Below, one piece after another: positions 27,711 to 35,900 of a stretch of 64,000 bases of DNA. Positions within the stretch are counted from its first letter, which is position 1. Every line of letters begins with the position of its first letter. The stretch comes from Geovibrio ferrireducens (GTDB lineage Bacteria > Chrysiogenota > Deferribacteres > Deferribacterales > Geovibrionaceae), in NCBI RefSeq assembly GCF_026226615.1, contig NZ_JAJAPB010000003.1, forward strand, positions 1 to 64,000, in the 5' to 3' direction. Under the pieces are notes generated by a model. The model made no database searches, was not told where the DNA came from, and saw only the letters and a list, made by a program, of their open reading frames with translations. Both the position numbers and the translations under genes were made by a program.

Positions 27711-28663
27711 TGAAAGACCTTCTTTTCGCTATGTATATGGGCGGGCCCGACTCTGTTGAGGCGATCCGCCCCTTTCTCAAAAACCTGTTTTCAGACCGCA
27801 CCATAATCGATTTTAAAATCGGTTCATGGCCGCAGAATATTCTGGCGGGAATAATAGCGAAATCGCGTTCCAGAAAAGTCGCCCCTTTATATGAAAAAAT
27901 GGGCGGCTCCTCACCTCAGTTAAAGCACATGAAAACCGTTCTTGAAAAAACAGCTTCCGTATACCATGCCAAAACAGGCAGGGAACTGGAGGTCAGAACC
28001 GGAATGTGCTACTACCACCCGTATATTGAAGACGAGCTGAACAGGCTGGACGGCTCGGAGTTCGGCAATATATACGTAATGACCATGTACCCGCAGGACT
28101 CCTACACCACAAGCGGGCTCTGCTTCAAAAGGTTTGAGGAAAAGCTGAAAACCGTCAGCATCAAAGGCCACATGAAGCGCATCCCGTTCTGGCATCTTAA
28201 CGAAAGCTACAATAGCTGCCTCATAGCGCGCATTTACAAAGCTGCCGAATCCCTTGGGAAACCGCTCACTGAGTGCCACATTCTCTATTCCGCTCACTCA
28301 CTGCCGGAATACACCCTCGCAAAAGGGGATCTCTACACCATCCATCTGGAAGAGCAGATAAACTATATCAAAGATATGCTCCGCCATTACAACTACTCTC
28401 TGGCTTATCAGAGCCGCACAGGCCCCGTGAAGTGGCTCGGACCTGAGACAAGCACAAAGCTTGACCAGCTTGCCGATGCGGGCACGGACAATATAATCGT
28501 TGTGCCGATCTCATTTGTTTCCGATCATATAGAGACGCTCATTGAGCTTGATGAAGAATATATCAGCCACATAAAGGCTAAGGGAATAAATATAACGAGG
28601 ATAGAAAGCCTCAACGCTTCGGATGACTTTGCCGAAAGCATTTATAATATCATTCTCAGTTGA
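27710..28663 (+). CDS. hemH: Ferrochelatase
   Basis: Inserts ferrous iron into the porphyrin ring. The 317-residue protein carries the active-site signature LYSAHSLPEYT with the metal-site His (about residues 194-204) and PISFVSDHIETLIELDEEY with the conserved His/Glu. It is coupled to hemE. Co-occurrence of hemE and hemH suggests the classical protoporphyrin route. Confidence 0.95.
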   Translation: MKDLLFAMYMGGPDSVEAIRPFLKNLFSDRTIIDFKIGSWPQNILAGIIAKSRSRKVAPLYEKMGGSSPQLKHMKTVLEKTASVYHAKTGRELEVRTGMCYYHPYIEDELNRLDGSEFGNIYVMTMYPQDSYTTSGLCFKRFEEKLKTVSIKGHMKRIPFWHLNESYNSCLIARIYKAAESLGKPLTECHILYSAHSLPEYTLAKGDLYTIHLEEQINYIKDMLRHYNYSLAYQSRTGPVKWLGPETSTKLDQLADAGTDNIIVVPISFVSDHIETLIELDEEYISHIKAKGINITRIESLNASDDFAESIYNIILS

Positions 28664-28677
28664 TTTGGTGACTAAAA

Positions 28678-29526
28678 TTGGAAAAGTTTAAGACATTTTT
28701 AAGCATGATAAAGGTGGAACATACTCTGTTCGCCCTCCCCTTCGCGTTCACCGGAATGCTTCTGGCGGCTGAGGGTCTGCCGTCGCTCCCTACGGTTTTA
28801 TGGATAGTCATAGCCGTTCTCGGCGCACGTTCCGGCGCTATGGGTTTTAACAGGCTTGCGGATGCGGCAATAGATGCGCGCAATCCCCGAACCGCAAAGA
28901 GAGATATTCCCGCGGGCAGAATAAGCAGAAAAGAGGCAGGACTCTACACAGCGGTATCGTTTGCAGTGTATCTTTTCGCCGCATACATGCTCAATCCGCT
29001 CTGCTTCTGGCTATCCCCTATTCCTCTGGGAATTTTCATACTCTATTCATATACCAAACGCTTCACGTTTCTCTGCCACATTGTTCTCGGCGTGGCGCTG
29101 GGTCTTGCACCCATAGGCGCGTGGGTAGCTGTAAGAGGTGAAGTGAGCACGTCCATAGTGATGCTGGGGCTCGCCGTCCTTCTCTGGGTGGCGGGGTTTG
29201 ACATAGTTTACGCCTGTCAGGACATTGACTTCGACAGAAAAGAGAACCTTCACTCCATACCGAGATATATAGGAGTCACAGGCTCCCTGTACCTTGCCCG
29301 CGCTCTTCACGCTCTGGCTTTCCTGATTTTCTTTTCAGCTAAGTTCATGTTTGGTCTGGGGTGGGTATATCTCGCCGGAGTGATGCTTACAGGTATTTTC
29401 ATGCTGTATCAGCACGCTATCCTCAAACCGAATGATCTTTCAAAGCTGGATATGGCTTTTTTCAACCTGAACGCCTACATCAGCGTAACCATATTCCTCT
29501 TTACAGCCGTCGATATATTTCTTTAA
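28678..29526 (+). CDS. UbiA-family prenyltransferase (4-hydroxybenzoate / MqnP-like)
   Basis: An integral membrane enzyme that attaches a polyprenyl chain to an aromatic acid in quinone synthesis. The 282-residue protein has about nine membrane spans with the two Asp-rich motifs NRLADAAIDARNPRTAKRD (about 61-79) and DIVYACQDIDFDRKENLHS (about 180-198). The start is a TTG at 28678, favoured because GGTGA lies 7 bases upstream and relatives begin about 10 residues before the VEHTLFALPFAF motif. It clusters with ubiX; in futalosine-pathway organisms this pairing usually serves menaquinone synthesis (MqnP role, inferred). Confidence 0.85.
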   Translation: MEKFKTFLSMIKVEHTLFALPFAFTGMLLAAEGLPSLPTVLWIVIAVLGARSGAMGFNRLADAAIDARNPRTAKRDIPAGRISRKEAGLYTAVSFAVYLFAAYMLNPLCFWLSPIPLGIFILYSYTKRFTFLCHIVLGVALGLAPIGAWVAVRGEVSTSIVMLGLAVLLWVAGFDIVYACQDIDFDRKENLHSIPRYIGVTGSLYLARALHALAFLIFFSAKFMFGLGWVYLAGVMLTGIFMLYQHAILKPNDLSKLDMAFFNLNAYISVTIFLFTAVDIFL

Positions 29527-29534
29527 TATAACTT

Positions 29535-30092
29535 ATGAAAAAGTTTTTTCTCGGCATAACCGGCGCAAGCGGGGCTGTTTACGGACTCAGACTTCTGGAC
29601 GAGCTTGCAAAGCTTGATGCGGAGGTACATGTCTGCATAACGCCCGACGGGTATGAGAATATCAGGATCGAAACAGGGAAAGAGCCCGGCAGTGCCCAGT
29701 ACGGCGGAAATGTCATCTTCCATGACAGCAGAAACTTTTCCGCCCCGGTCTCCAGCGGCTCTTTCATGGTGGATCATTACATAATAGCTCCTGCGTCCAT
29801 GGGCTGCGTGGGAAGAATAGCCTCCGGAGTGAGTTCTAATCTGGTGGAGCGCTGCGCTGATGTGGCAATGAAGGAGAGGCGGGATCTGATTATCCTGTTC
29901 AGGGAGGCTCCGCTGAACCTGATACATCTGGAAAACCTTACCAGACTTGCCAAAGCCGGGGCGGTCATTATCCCTGCCGCACCTGCTTTTTACCACAAAC
30001 CGGAATCCATTGACGATCTTATCTCTTTCATGATCGGGAAAATATTTGATATACTTAAAACAGACCACAGGCTTTTTAAAAGATGGGAATGA
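29535..30092 (+). CDS. ubiX: Flavin prenyltransferase UbiX
   Basis: Makes the prenylated FMN cofactor for UbiD-type decarboxylases. The 185-residue protein has the N-terminal flavin-binding GITGASGAVYGLRLL, the central SSGSFMVDHYIIAPASMG loop, and the REAPLNLIHLENLTRLAKAG and PAAPAFYHKP motifs. No UbiD gene is in the window. It overlaps the next small gene by 4 or 10 bases. Confidence 0.95.
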   Translation: MKKFFLGITGASGAVYGLRLLDELAKLDAEVHVCITPDGYENIRIETGKEPGSAQYGGNVIFHDSRNFSAPVSSGSFMVDHYIIAPASMGCVGRIASGVSSNLVERCADVAMKERRDLIILFREAPLNLIHLENLTRLAKAGAVIIPAAPAFYHKPESIDDLISFMIGKIFDILKTDHRLFKRWE

Positions 30093-30484
30093 TAAAAGGC
30101 ATATGTAAAAACTGCTCGGCTGAGTTTTCCTTCAAAGCAGGGAAGAAAACGGAGTGCCCCTCCTGCGGGCGCACCTACCCGGTTAAAAAAAAGGCCGCTA
30201 AGTTTGATGTAATGACAGCAGGAGAGACAAAACAGGGGCTCAGCGAAAGGGAGCTTCTGGAGGCTCTCAAAAACGGAACAATCCTTGAAACCGATATGGC
30301 CGCAACAGTTTACGCCCCGTGGGTTGAGATAAAAAATCTCTTCCCGGCAAAAAAAGCTGCGGTAAAGGAGTCAAAGGCATATATTGCAGGGTATGTGCTG
30401 TTTATATTCTCGCTTCTTGTAAATATCATCCTGATCTGCATAATTTATCTGCAGCAGGAAAAAATAGAGATTCTGACGAGATAA
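30089..30484 (+). CDS. Small zinc-ribbon protein with C-terminal membrane anchor
   Basis: A protein of 131 residues (133 if started at the ATG at 30083) without a named family that I recognise. It has an N-terminal zinc ribbon (CKNCSAEF and CPSCGRTYP, about residues 6-28), a central block (about 45-85, KQGLSERELLEALKNG followed by a WVEIKNLFP motif) that resembles a GYF_2-like or FrzS-type adaptor, and one C-terminal membrane helix (about 100-122) ending in a short charged tail. The zinc ribbon would face the cytoplasm. The ATGA overlap with ubiX indicates coupled translation. Confidence 0.7.
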   Translation: MIKGICKNCSAEFSFKAGKKTECPSCGRTYPVKKKAAKFDVMTAGETKQGLSERELLEALKNGTILETDMAATVYAPWVEIKNLFPAKKAAVKESKAYIAGYVLFIFSLLVNIILICIIYLQQEKIEILTR

Positions 30485-30497
30485 ACAGGAGGAAATT

Positions 30498-31082
30498 ATG
30501 GATAAAGAAAAACGCAGTCAGGAAGAGACAGAAGAAACAGAAGAGCTTGAGGCACGTAAAAAGTTTGCCCATGATTCATCCTGCTGCTCAGACGTTGACC
30601 TTGATGAAGAAACTGATGAGAAGGAAGACCCCCGTGAGCAGGCCAAAAAACGCAGCAACTACGGCAACTACAAACACAGACACGGCTCCTTCGAAGATAA
30701 AGTCCACAACACAGGCGAAAAAATGGGCGACTGGCTGAAAGAAAGCTATGAAAAAGGCAAGGAAGAAGTCCTCCGCCTCACCAAAATAGCTAAAATCAAG
30801 CTTGATATAGTCGCGCTTAAAAAGAAAAAGGACGAAAGACTCAAGCTCCTCGGCAAAAAAGCCATTGAACTCGTTAAGGAAGGCTACCTTGAAGTGGATA
30901 TGATTGAGCCTGAGTACTCAATGATAAAATCCATTGAGGCTGAAATCGCCGATAAAAATCTTGATATAGCCGACATTAAGAAAAGAACGAAGGAACAGCC
31001 CGTGTCAAAAGAGCCCGAAAGCTCTTCAAGAAAAGCGATAGAGGCAAAATCCATACCCCTCGACAACAAAGACGACGAATAA
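30498..31082 (+). CDS. Acidic coiled-coil protein of unknown function
   Basis: A 194-residue, highly charged, soluble protein. The N-terminal 60 residues are Glu/Asp-rich and contain a single CC pair. Residues about 65-95 form an amphipathic helix (DKVHNTGEKMGDWLKESYE). Residues 95-160 are predicted coiled coil, with the heptad-like KLDIVALKKKKDERLKLLGKKAIELV. The tail is low-complexity. A good AGGAGG site precedes the ATG. It lies 13 bases after the membrane-anchored zinc-ribbon gene. No function can be assigned; a structural or adaptor role is possible. Confidence 0.7.
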   Translation: MDKEKRSQEETEETEELEARKKFAHDSSCCSDVDLDEETDEKEDPREQAKKRSNYGNYKHRHGSFEDKVHNTGEKMGDWLKESYEKGKEEVLRLTKIAKIKLDIVALKKKKDERLKLLGKKAIELVKEGYLEVDMIEPEYSMIKSIEAEIADKNLDIADIKKRTKEQPVSKEPESSSRKAIEAKSIPLDNKDDE

Positions 31083-31105
31083 AAAAAAGTCTTCGCGGTA
31101 GATGA

Positions 31106-31954
31106 ATGCAACGGATTAATGAGTCTGACAAACTGAAAAGCATACTGGACTCGGTCAGGGATTTTCCCCCAATACCCCAGACGGCGTTTAAGGTGGTGAA
31201 AATCCTTGAAAATCCGGAATATCACGTAACGGATCTGGTTTACTGCGTTTCCAAGGATATGGGGCTTACAACGGAGATTCTGCGCTTGGCGAACTCCGCC
31301 CTGTACAGCCCCTCTTCAAAAATTTCCACAATAAAACAGGCGATAACCTACCTTGGGATGAGCACAGTGAAAAACCTTGTGATCTCACTCTCATCCAAGG
31401 CTCTTTTCGGTTCAGGCAATCTGCGTCTGCTGGAACAGAAGCTCTGGGAACATTCACTCACTGTCGCCATCAGCGCACGTCTTACAGCTCTGAAAGCGAA
31501 ACCTGCCCTTGCGGAGGAATGCTTCATAATAGGACTCCTGCATGACCTTGGTCAGCTTATACTGGCAAAAGAGGTGAGCAGCTACGAGTCCATAGTGCAG
31601 GACGCATACAACAAAAAGCTGGATCTCAGGCAGATGGAGAACGAAAACCTCGGCTTTGACCATACTGATGTCGGCGGGCTGGCTCTGGAGAAATGGGGCA
31701 TGCCCGGACACCTCACTGACGTTGTGCGCTGGCATCACCAGCCTGACAAAAGCAGTTATAAGGATCTGGCGCATCTTATATGCTTCGCCAACAACCTGAC
31801 CAAATCCAAACTGATAGGAATCAACAACCATCACGATACAGAGAAATTCCAGATTTCAATGAAATATCTCGGAATGACACCGGAGGATGCAGATGAACTC
31901 GAATCGGCACTTATGGACATATATGAAAAAGAAAAAGAACTTTTTAAAATTTAG
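31106..31954 (+). CDS. HDOD-domain protein
   Basis: A 282-residue protein made almost entirely of an HDOD domain, a relative of HD phosphohydrolases usually used for signalling rather than catalysis. Seen: FPPIPQTAFKVVKILENPEYHVTDL at the start of the domain, the LANSALYS helix, FIIGLLHDLGQLIL (an HD-like doublet is retained) and WHHQPD. The C terminus is helical and charged. The following lipoprotein gene starts inside it, with a 32-base overlap. The likely role is regulation of motility, stress or c-di-GMP output (inference). Confidence 0.9.
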   Translation: MQRINESDKLKSILDSVRDFPPIPQTAFKVVKILENPEYHVTDLVYCVSKDMGLTTEILRLANSALYSPSSKISTIKQAITYLGMSTVKNLVISLSSKALFGSGNLRLLEQKLWEHSLTVAISARLTALKAKPALAEECFIIGLLHDLGQLILAKEVSSYESIVQDAYNKKLDLRQMENENLGFDHTDVGGLALEKWGMPGHLTDVVRWHHQPDKSSYKDLAHLICFANNLTKSKLIGINNHHDTEKFQISMKYLGMTPEDADELESALMDIYEKEKELFKI

Positions 31955-32432
31955 CCTTCTGCTGTGCGCCTGCATCTTCGCAGTCTCATGCGCAGGAGCC
32001 CCGCTGAACTACAAGCCGACCAGCGAACTGCGCGAGGATTACGGCTATGTGGCTGTGTCTGAGCATTTCAGAGCCTTTTACGATTTTTCACCCATGGGCA
32101 GCGGAATCATGGTTAAAGGCGTAATCCAGAACATAAGCAGAACCTTTGCCAGCAACGTAACTCTTGATGTTTCGGATGCTCTCAGAGGGCAGTATCAGGA
32201 AAAATCACACGTAATCAAAAACCTCGGCAGCATAAAAATGCTCAGTCACAAGGCTTTTGAATTTTATGTACCCTCAAAGGACGAAAAAGAGCTCATAATG
32301 GCTTATGAATTCATGCCCGCCGAAGAGGACACTTTCGTTAAACAGGGGCAGACAACCGCCGACACACCGGATTATTTCTTCCAGCCCATTAAGGGCACAA
32401 TCAGGCTCGTACTCATTAAGAAAGATAAGTAA
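31923..32432 (+). CDS. Lipoprotein with FxLYD-like beta-sandwich
   Basis: The 169-residue product begins with a lipoprotein signal (KKKKNFLKFSLLLCACIFAVSC) whose lipobox AVSC places the lipidated Cys near residue 23. The mature part has the pattern IMVKGVIQNISRTFASNVTLDVS followed by IKNLGSIKMLSHKAFEFYV, as in FxLYD-type domains. The ATG at 31923 is chosen because an upstream start at 31887 would bury the signal peptide behind 12 polar residues. It overlaps the HDOD gene in another frame. It is the last gene before an 800-base non-coding region. Confidence 0.75.
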   Translation: MKKKKNFLKFSLLLCACIFAVSCAGAPLNYKPTSELREDYGYVAVSEHFRAFYDFSPMGSGIMVKGVIQNISRTFASNVTLDVSDALRGQYQEKSHVIKNLGSIKMLSHKAFEFYVPSKDEKELIMAYEFMPAEEDTFVKQGQTTADTPDYFFQPIKGTIRLVLIKKDK

Positions 32433-32439
32433 ACAACCC

Positions 32440-32472
32440 CCTGCCCTCTTATCAGACCTTTAAGAGGGCAGG
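32440..32472 (+). terminator. Hairpin after the lipoprotein gene
   Basis: CCTGCCCTCTTA (32440-32451), 9-base loop, TAAGAGGGCAGG (32461-32472): a perfect 12-bp stem 8 bases after the stop codon. There is no strong T-run behind it. The word CCCCTGCCCTC is shared with the hairpin at 2736-2755, so it may belong to a dispersed repeat that doubles as a transcript end. Confidence 0.6.
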
Positions 32473-33070
32473 ACTGCTTTCCCCGATCCTCCCCCTATTC
32501 ATCCGCACCTGCATTTACTTTTTTTACAACAGATGGACATTTTGTATGTTAAAATGAAATATAAGTGCGCATGAAGCTTCCATGCAGCCACCTTTTACTT
32601 TTAATATATTTATTTTAATTTTTCTGACAGTAAACTGATTAATCTGACAAATCATTCCCTCTGATACTTTTCCGGAAGCTTTAGCGTCAATATCTGAAAA
32701 CATAGTTCTATTTATAAAACACATTAAACAGTTAAAAACTGAATATACTGACAACAGATTCCGGGAACAGCATTGTTTTACATATATTCAGGATTTAATG
32801 TTAAATACATTTTTAGCACTGTAAACAAGTGTAAGGGTGTGTTTAAAATTTATATAAACATTTATAGATAAGATATTAAGCAAATAACAAGGCATGAAAC
32901 TTTGTCTCGTATATAAACTATAAAATAAAGCTGTTTTCTGCTTTTATAAACTTTTTTTTCAGGAACATTGAACGCAGGATTACATACCAATATTTAATTT
33001 TTACCGTAACTTAGAAATGGTAAAATTGTATACTGCACACAAACCATATATAATACTGGTTTTTTTAGTG
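32473..33070. other. AT-rich non-coding region upstream of the acetate-symporter operon
   Basis: About 600 bases with no credible gene; short frames here lack ribosome sites and any family pattern. The stretch is very AT-rich and has repeated TAAACA or TGTTTA words: 32725-32730, 32822-32827, and an inverted pair at 32840-32845 and 32855-32860 spaced by 9 bases. A similar TAAACA word occurs before the acetyl-CoA-synthetase-like gene (37930-37935). These could be binding sites of one regulator. Confidence 0.45.
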
Positions 33071-33099
33071 TTGACAATTTTAAAACGGTTTACTATTAT
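33071..33099 (+). promoter_or_regulatory. Promoter of the acetate-symporter operon
   Basis: Perfect TTGACA (33071-33076), exactly 17 bases, then TATTAT (33094-33099). It predicts a start near 33106 and a leader of about 130 bases. Confidence 0.75.
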
Positions 33100-33107
33100 C
33101 TGAACAG

Positions 33108-33149
33108 AAAATAGGGTTAATTATAAACTTATATATTAACCTGTATTTT
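33108..33149 (+). other. 5'-terminal hairpin of the symporter leader RNA
   Basis: AAAATA-G-GGTTAAT (33108-33121), 13-base loop, ATTAACC-TG-TATTTT (33135-33149). It sits exactly at the predicted 5' end of the transcript, where such stems protect against RNA decay. The rest of the leader up to 33234 shows no structure I can name. Confidence 0.5.
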
Positions 33150-33234
33150 ACAATGATTAAGGGAGGCTGTCCACGCTTAAACAAGGCCCGAAAACCACAG
33201 GAGTACAGAATTAACTTAGCGAGGTGTTGTTTTT

Positions 33235-33489
33235 ATGGAAAAGTCACATGAGCTTTACTGGAAAAAAGTATTAGGACTCATTCGCAATGTCCTGATCGTA
33301 TGGTTCTTATGCTCTTACGGAGCAGGAATTATGTTCGCAAGCGCGCTGGACAAAATCAAACTCGGCGGTTACCCCCTCGGTTTCTGGTTTGCACAGCAGG
33401 GCTCCATCTATATCTTTGTCGCTCTCATCTTCATCTATGCAAAGCTGATGGGCAAAATTGACGAAGAATTTGATGTAGAAGAAAAGTAA
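33235..33489 (+). CDS. DUF4212 small subunit of a sodium/solute symporter
   Basis: An 84-residue membrane protein with two hydrophobic segments (about 17-34 and 55-74) and the DUF4212 signature WFLCSYGAGIMFASALD and YPLGFWFAQQGSIYIFV. Genes of this family always precede a VC_2705-type solute:sodium symporter, as here with a 10-base gap. Its role is probably assembly or regulation of that transporter. Confidence 0.93.
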   Translation: MEKSHELYWKKVLGLIRNVLIVWFLCSYGAGIMFASALDKIKLGGYPLGFWFAQQGSIYIFVALIFIYAKLMGKIDEEFDVEEK

Positions 33490-33499
33490 GGAGGGCATA

Positions 33500-35305
33500 A
33501 TGAGTTTGCAAGCAACGATTTATCTGGTAGTCGGTTTAACATTCGCCCTTTACATAGGTATAGCATTCTGGGCGCGCGCCGGCAGTACTAAAGAGTTTTA
33601 TGTAGCGGGCGGCGGCGTTCACCCCATAGCGAACGGTATGGCGACCGGAGCGGACTGGATGTCTGCTGCGTCCTTCATCTCAATGGCCGGTATGATCGGC
33701 TATATGGGTTACGGCGGTGCACTGTTCCTTATGGGCTGGACTGGGGGCTACGTTCTCCTCGCCATGCTTCTGGCACCTTATCTGAGAAAATTCGGAAAAT
33801 TCACAGTACCTGATTTCTTCAAAGCACGTTTCTATTCCGACACAGCTACAATTGTGGCGGTAATTTGTCTTCTGGTAGCTTCAACCACGTATATTATCGG
33901 TCAGATGACCGGTGTCGGCGTGGCATTTTCCCGCTTTCTCGGTGTCTCCAATAACGTAGGCGTTGTAGTCGGTATGGCGATAGTTTTCGTTTATGCGGTT
34001 TTCGGCGGTATGAAAGGGATTACCTATACTCAGGTTGCCCAGTACTGGGTTCTGATCGTCGCATATACAATCCCTGCGATATTCATATCATTCCAGCTCA
34101 CAGGCAACCCCATTCCTCAGCTCGGTCTCGGCTCAATTTTCAGCGGTTCAGACATGCACATGCTCGAAAAGCTTGACCACATCGTAAACGACCTCGGCTT
34201 CGGGGAGTACACAACCGCACTCCCCGGCAACAAACTGAACATGTTTATGGCCACTGCGTCACTGATGATAGGTACTGCGGGGCTGCCCCACGTTATTATC
34301 CGCTTCTTCACGGTTCCCAAAGTTAAGGACGCCCGTTCCTCAGCAGGCTGGGCGCTGGTTTTCATAGCGATCCTTTACACAACTGCACCCGCAGTTGCTG
34401 CTATGGCTCGCCTTAACCTTCACTCCACAATAAACACTGCTGTCCAGTCCGGCGGCGATGTTTTTGCAGAAGAAGCAAGCATACAATACGACAACCGTCC
34501 GGAGTGGTTCAAACGCTGGGAAGTTACAGGACTTCTTAAATTTGAAGACAAAAACGCTGACGGCCGCATCCAGTACTACAACGATAAATCAAAAGATCCT
34601 GAGTTCCTCGCTAAAACAGGGAAAGCCGGCTGGCAGGGCAACGAGCTCTCAGTTAACAACGATATTATAGTTCTCGCAAACCCTGAAATCGCAAGGCTCC
34701 CTAACTGGGTTATAGCACTTGTGGCGGCAGGCGGTCTTGCGGCTGCTCTCTCAACTGCGGCAGGTCTTCTCCTTGCTATATCATCCGCAATTTCTCATGA
34801 CCTTCTGAAAAACATGTTCATGAAGGATCTCACTGAGAAAGGCGAGCTGATGGCAGGACGAATAGCCATGGCTGCGGCAATAGTCGGTTCCGGCTACCTC
34901 GGCATGAACCCGCCCGATTTTGCGGCAGGTACAGTGGCGCTAGCCTTCGGTCTTGCGGCATCATCCCTCTTCCCCGCACTTATGATGGGAATATTCAGCA
35001 AAACAATGAACAAACAGGGCGCGATAGCGGGCATGCTCGCAGGTCTCTTCGCCACTATGTTCTATGTTTTTGCACACACCGGCATATTCTACATCAAAGG
35101 AACTGAATTTTACCAGTTCTTCGGCGGTAAGGACTTCTTCTTCGGAATATCTCCAAATGGCTTCGGAGCAGTAGGCGCAGTAATAAACTTTGCAGTGGCA
35201 TTCGCTGTTAAGAACATGACAGCACCCGTTCCCTCTCATATAGCTGAGATGGTAGAAAATGTACGTATCCCCAGAGGCGCCGGCGAAGCCACTGGCGGAC
35301 ACTGA
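33500..35305 (+). CDS. Sodium:solute symporter, VC_2705 / ActP-like (acetate uptake)
   Basis: A 601-residue SSS-family transporter with about 13 membrane spans and the family motifs AGGGVHPIANGMATGADWMSAASF near the N terminus and GGLAAALSTAAGLLLAISSAISHD (about 410-433). Acetate or another short carboxylate is the likely substrate, supported by an acetyl-CoA-synthetase homologue downstream. A hydrophilic insert (about 315-395) interrupts the membrane domain and contains DKNADGRI (350-357), which looks like an EF-hand calcium loop. AAGGAGG precedes the ATG. Confidence 0.9.
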   Translation: MSLQATIYLVVGLTFALYIGIAFWARAGSTKEFYVAGGGVHPIANGMATGADWMSAASFISMAGMIGYMGYGGALFLMGWTGGYVLLAMLLAPYLRKFGKFTVPDFFKARFYSDTATIVAVICLLVASTTYIIGQMTGVGVAFSRFLGVSNNVGVVVGMAIVFVYAVFGGMKGITYTQVAQYWVLIVAYTIPAIFISFQLTGNPIPQLGLGSIFSGSDMHMLEKLDHIVNDLGFGEYTTALPGNKLNMFMATASLMIGTAGLPHVIIRFFTVPKVKDARSSAGWALVFIAILYTTAPAVAAMARLNLHSTINTAVQSGGDVFAEEASIQYDNRPEWFKRWEVTGLLKFEDKNADGRIQYYNDKSKDPEFLAKTGKAGWQGNELSVNNDIIVLANPEIARLPNWVIALVAAGGLAAALSTAAGLLLAISSAISHDLLKNMFMKDLTEKGELMAGRIAMAAAIVGSGYLGMNPPDFAAGTVALAFGLAASSLFPALMMGIFSKTMNKQGAIAGMLAGLFATMFYVFAHTGIFYIKGTEFYQFFGGKDFFFGISPNGFGAVGAVINFAVAFAVKNMTAPVPSHIAEMVENVRIPRGAGEATGGH

Positions 35306-35342
35306 TAGACCTCTTTCCTTTGACCAAGCTTGATTAACCAAT

Positions 35343-35370
35343 GCTCCGCCGGAGCGTCTTCCGGCGGAGC
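35343..35370 (+). other. Strong GC hairpin after the symporter
   Basis: GCTCCGCCGGA (35343-35353), 6-base loop, TCCGGCGGAGC (35360-35370), a perfect 11-bp stem. It is followed by GCTTTAAG and not by a real T-run, so it more likely stabilises the upstream message or partly attenuates the next gene. Confidence 0.6.
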
Positions 35371-35419
35371 GCTTTAAGAAGAAGGTACAGGTTGCCGTAA
35401 TATTAAAAGGAGTTTTTAC

Positions 35420-35794
35420 ATGCATTATTCTTACGTTAGTCTGGCGCTCACATGGGTTTTGTTTCTTGCGCTGTTCCCATTGACCTTTTTCTGGCTCCGC
35501 CGTGCATGGCGTATTCTGATACAGAACAACTATTCGGAAGTCGCCCTTAAACGCGGCGAACCGCCTGCGAACCCCAAAAAATGGGCTCCGTTCGCAGGGA
35601 CAATAAACCTCGTTGCGGGACTTTTCACTCTCTGGACCGCCTTCGGCGTGGTAGCCCTCGGTTACCCCTATGACAAATGGTCTGCAATGGCAGGCATAAC
35701 CATATGGGGTAAGATTTTCGCGGACTTCATTCTCCGTCAGCAGGCGCACCCCTTTGTTTTCGGCAGAAAGAAAAAGGTAGCAGCCGCCGAATAA
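35420..35794 (+). CDS. Small membrane protein of the acetate-symporter locus
   Basis: A 124-residue protein with hydrophobic segments at about 7-28, 60-82 and possibly 85-105, a positively charged loop (RRAWRILIQNNYSEVALKRGEPPANPKKW) between the first two, and a Lys-rich tail. I do not recognise the family. It has an AGGAG site 9 bases before the ATG and lies between the symporter and a strong bidirectional terminator, so it is the third gene of the DUF4212-symporter unit. A role as accessory subunit is inferred from position only. Confidence 0.7.
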   Translation: MHYSYVSLALTWVLFLALFPLTFFWLRRAWRILIQNNYSEVALKRGEPPANPKKWAPFAGTINLVAGLFTLWTAFGVVALGYPYDKWSAMAGITIWGKIFADFILRQQAHPFVFGRKKKVAAAE

Positions 35795-35832
35795 ACTGAC
35801 TGTCTTACTGTTTTTATATTTATGTTTTCTTC

Positions 35833-35860
35833 AAAAAAGTCTCCGGCCGGGGACTTTTTT
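35833..35860. terminator. Bidirectional terminator
   Basis: AAAAAAGTC paired with GACTTTTTT, closed by a CCGG/CCGG core. It ends the symporter unit. The promoter of the next gene begins in its T-run. Confidence 0.85.
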
Positions 35861-35868
35861 GTTATAAT
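35860..35868 (+). promoter_or_regulatory. Extended -10 promoter overlapping the terminator tail
   Basis: TGT-TATAAT (hexamer 35863-35868) is a consensus extended -10 that begins inside the T-run of the preceding terminator. The -35 position would fall in the terminator stem and is poor, as is allowed for extended -10 promoters. The leader to the next ATG is about 26 bases. Confidence 0.55.
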
Positions 35869-35900
35869 GACACAGAGCATCCATTTACGGGGTAAACACT

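Noticed and set aside
32524-32754. Small minus-strand frame (76 codons) in the AT-rich gap
   Set aside because: No ribosome site, no domain pattern, and composition typical of the non-coding region.
34961-35749. Minus-strand open frame (262 codons) opposite the symporter and the small membrane protein
   Set aside because: It crosses two real genes and a strong hairpin, and its translation has no family pattern.
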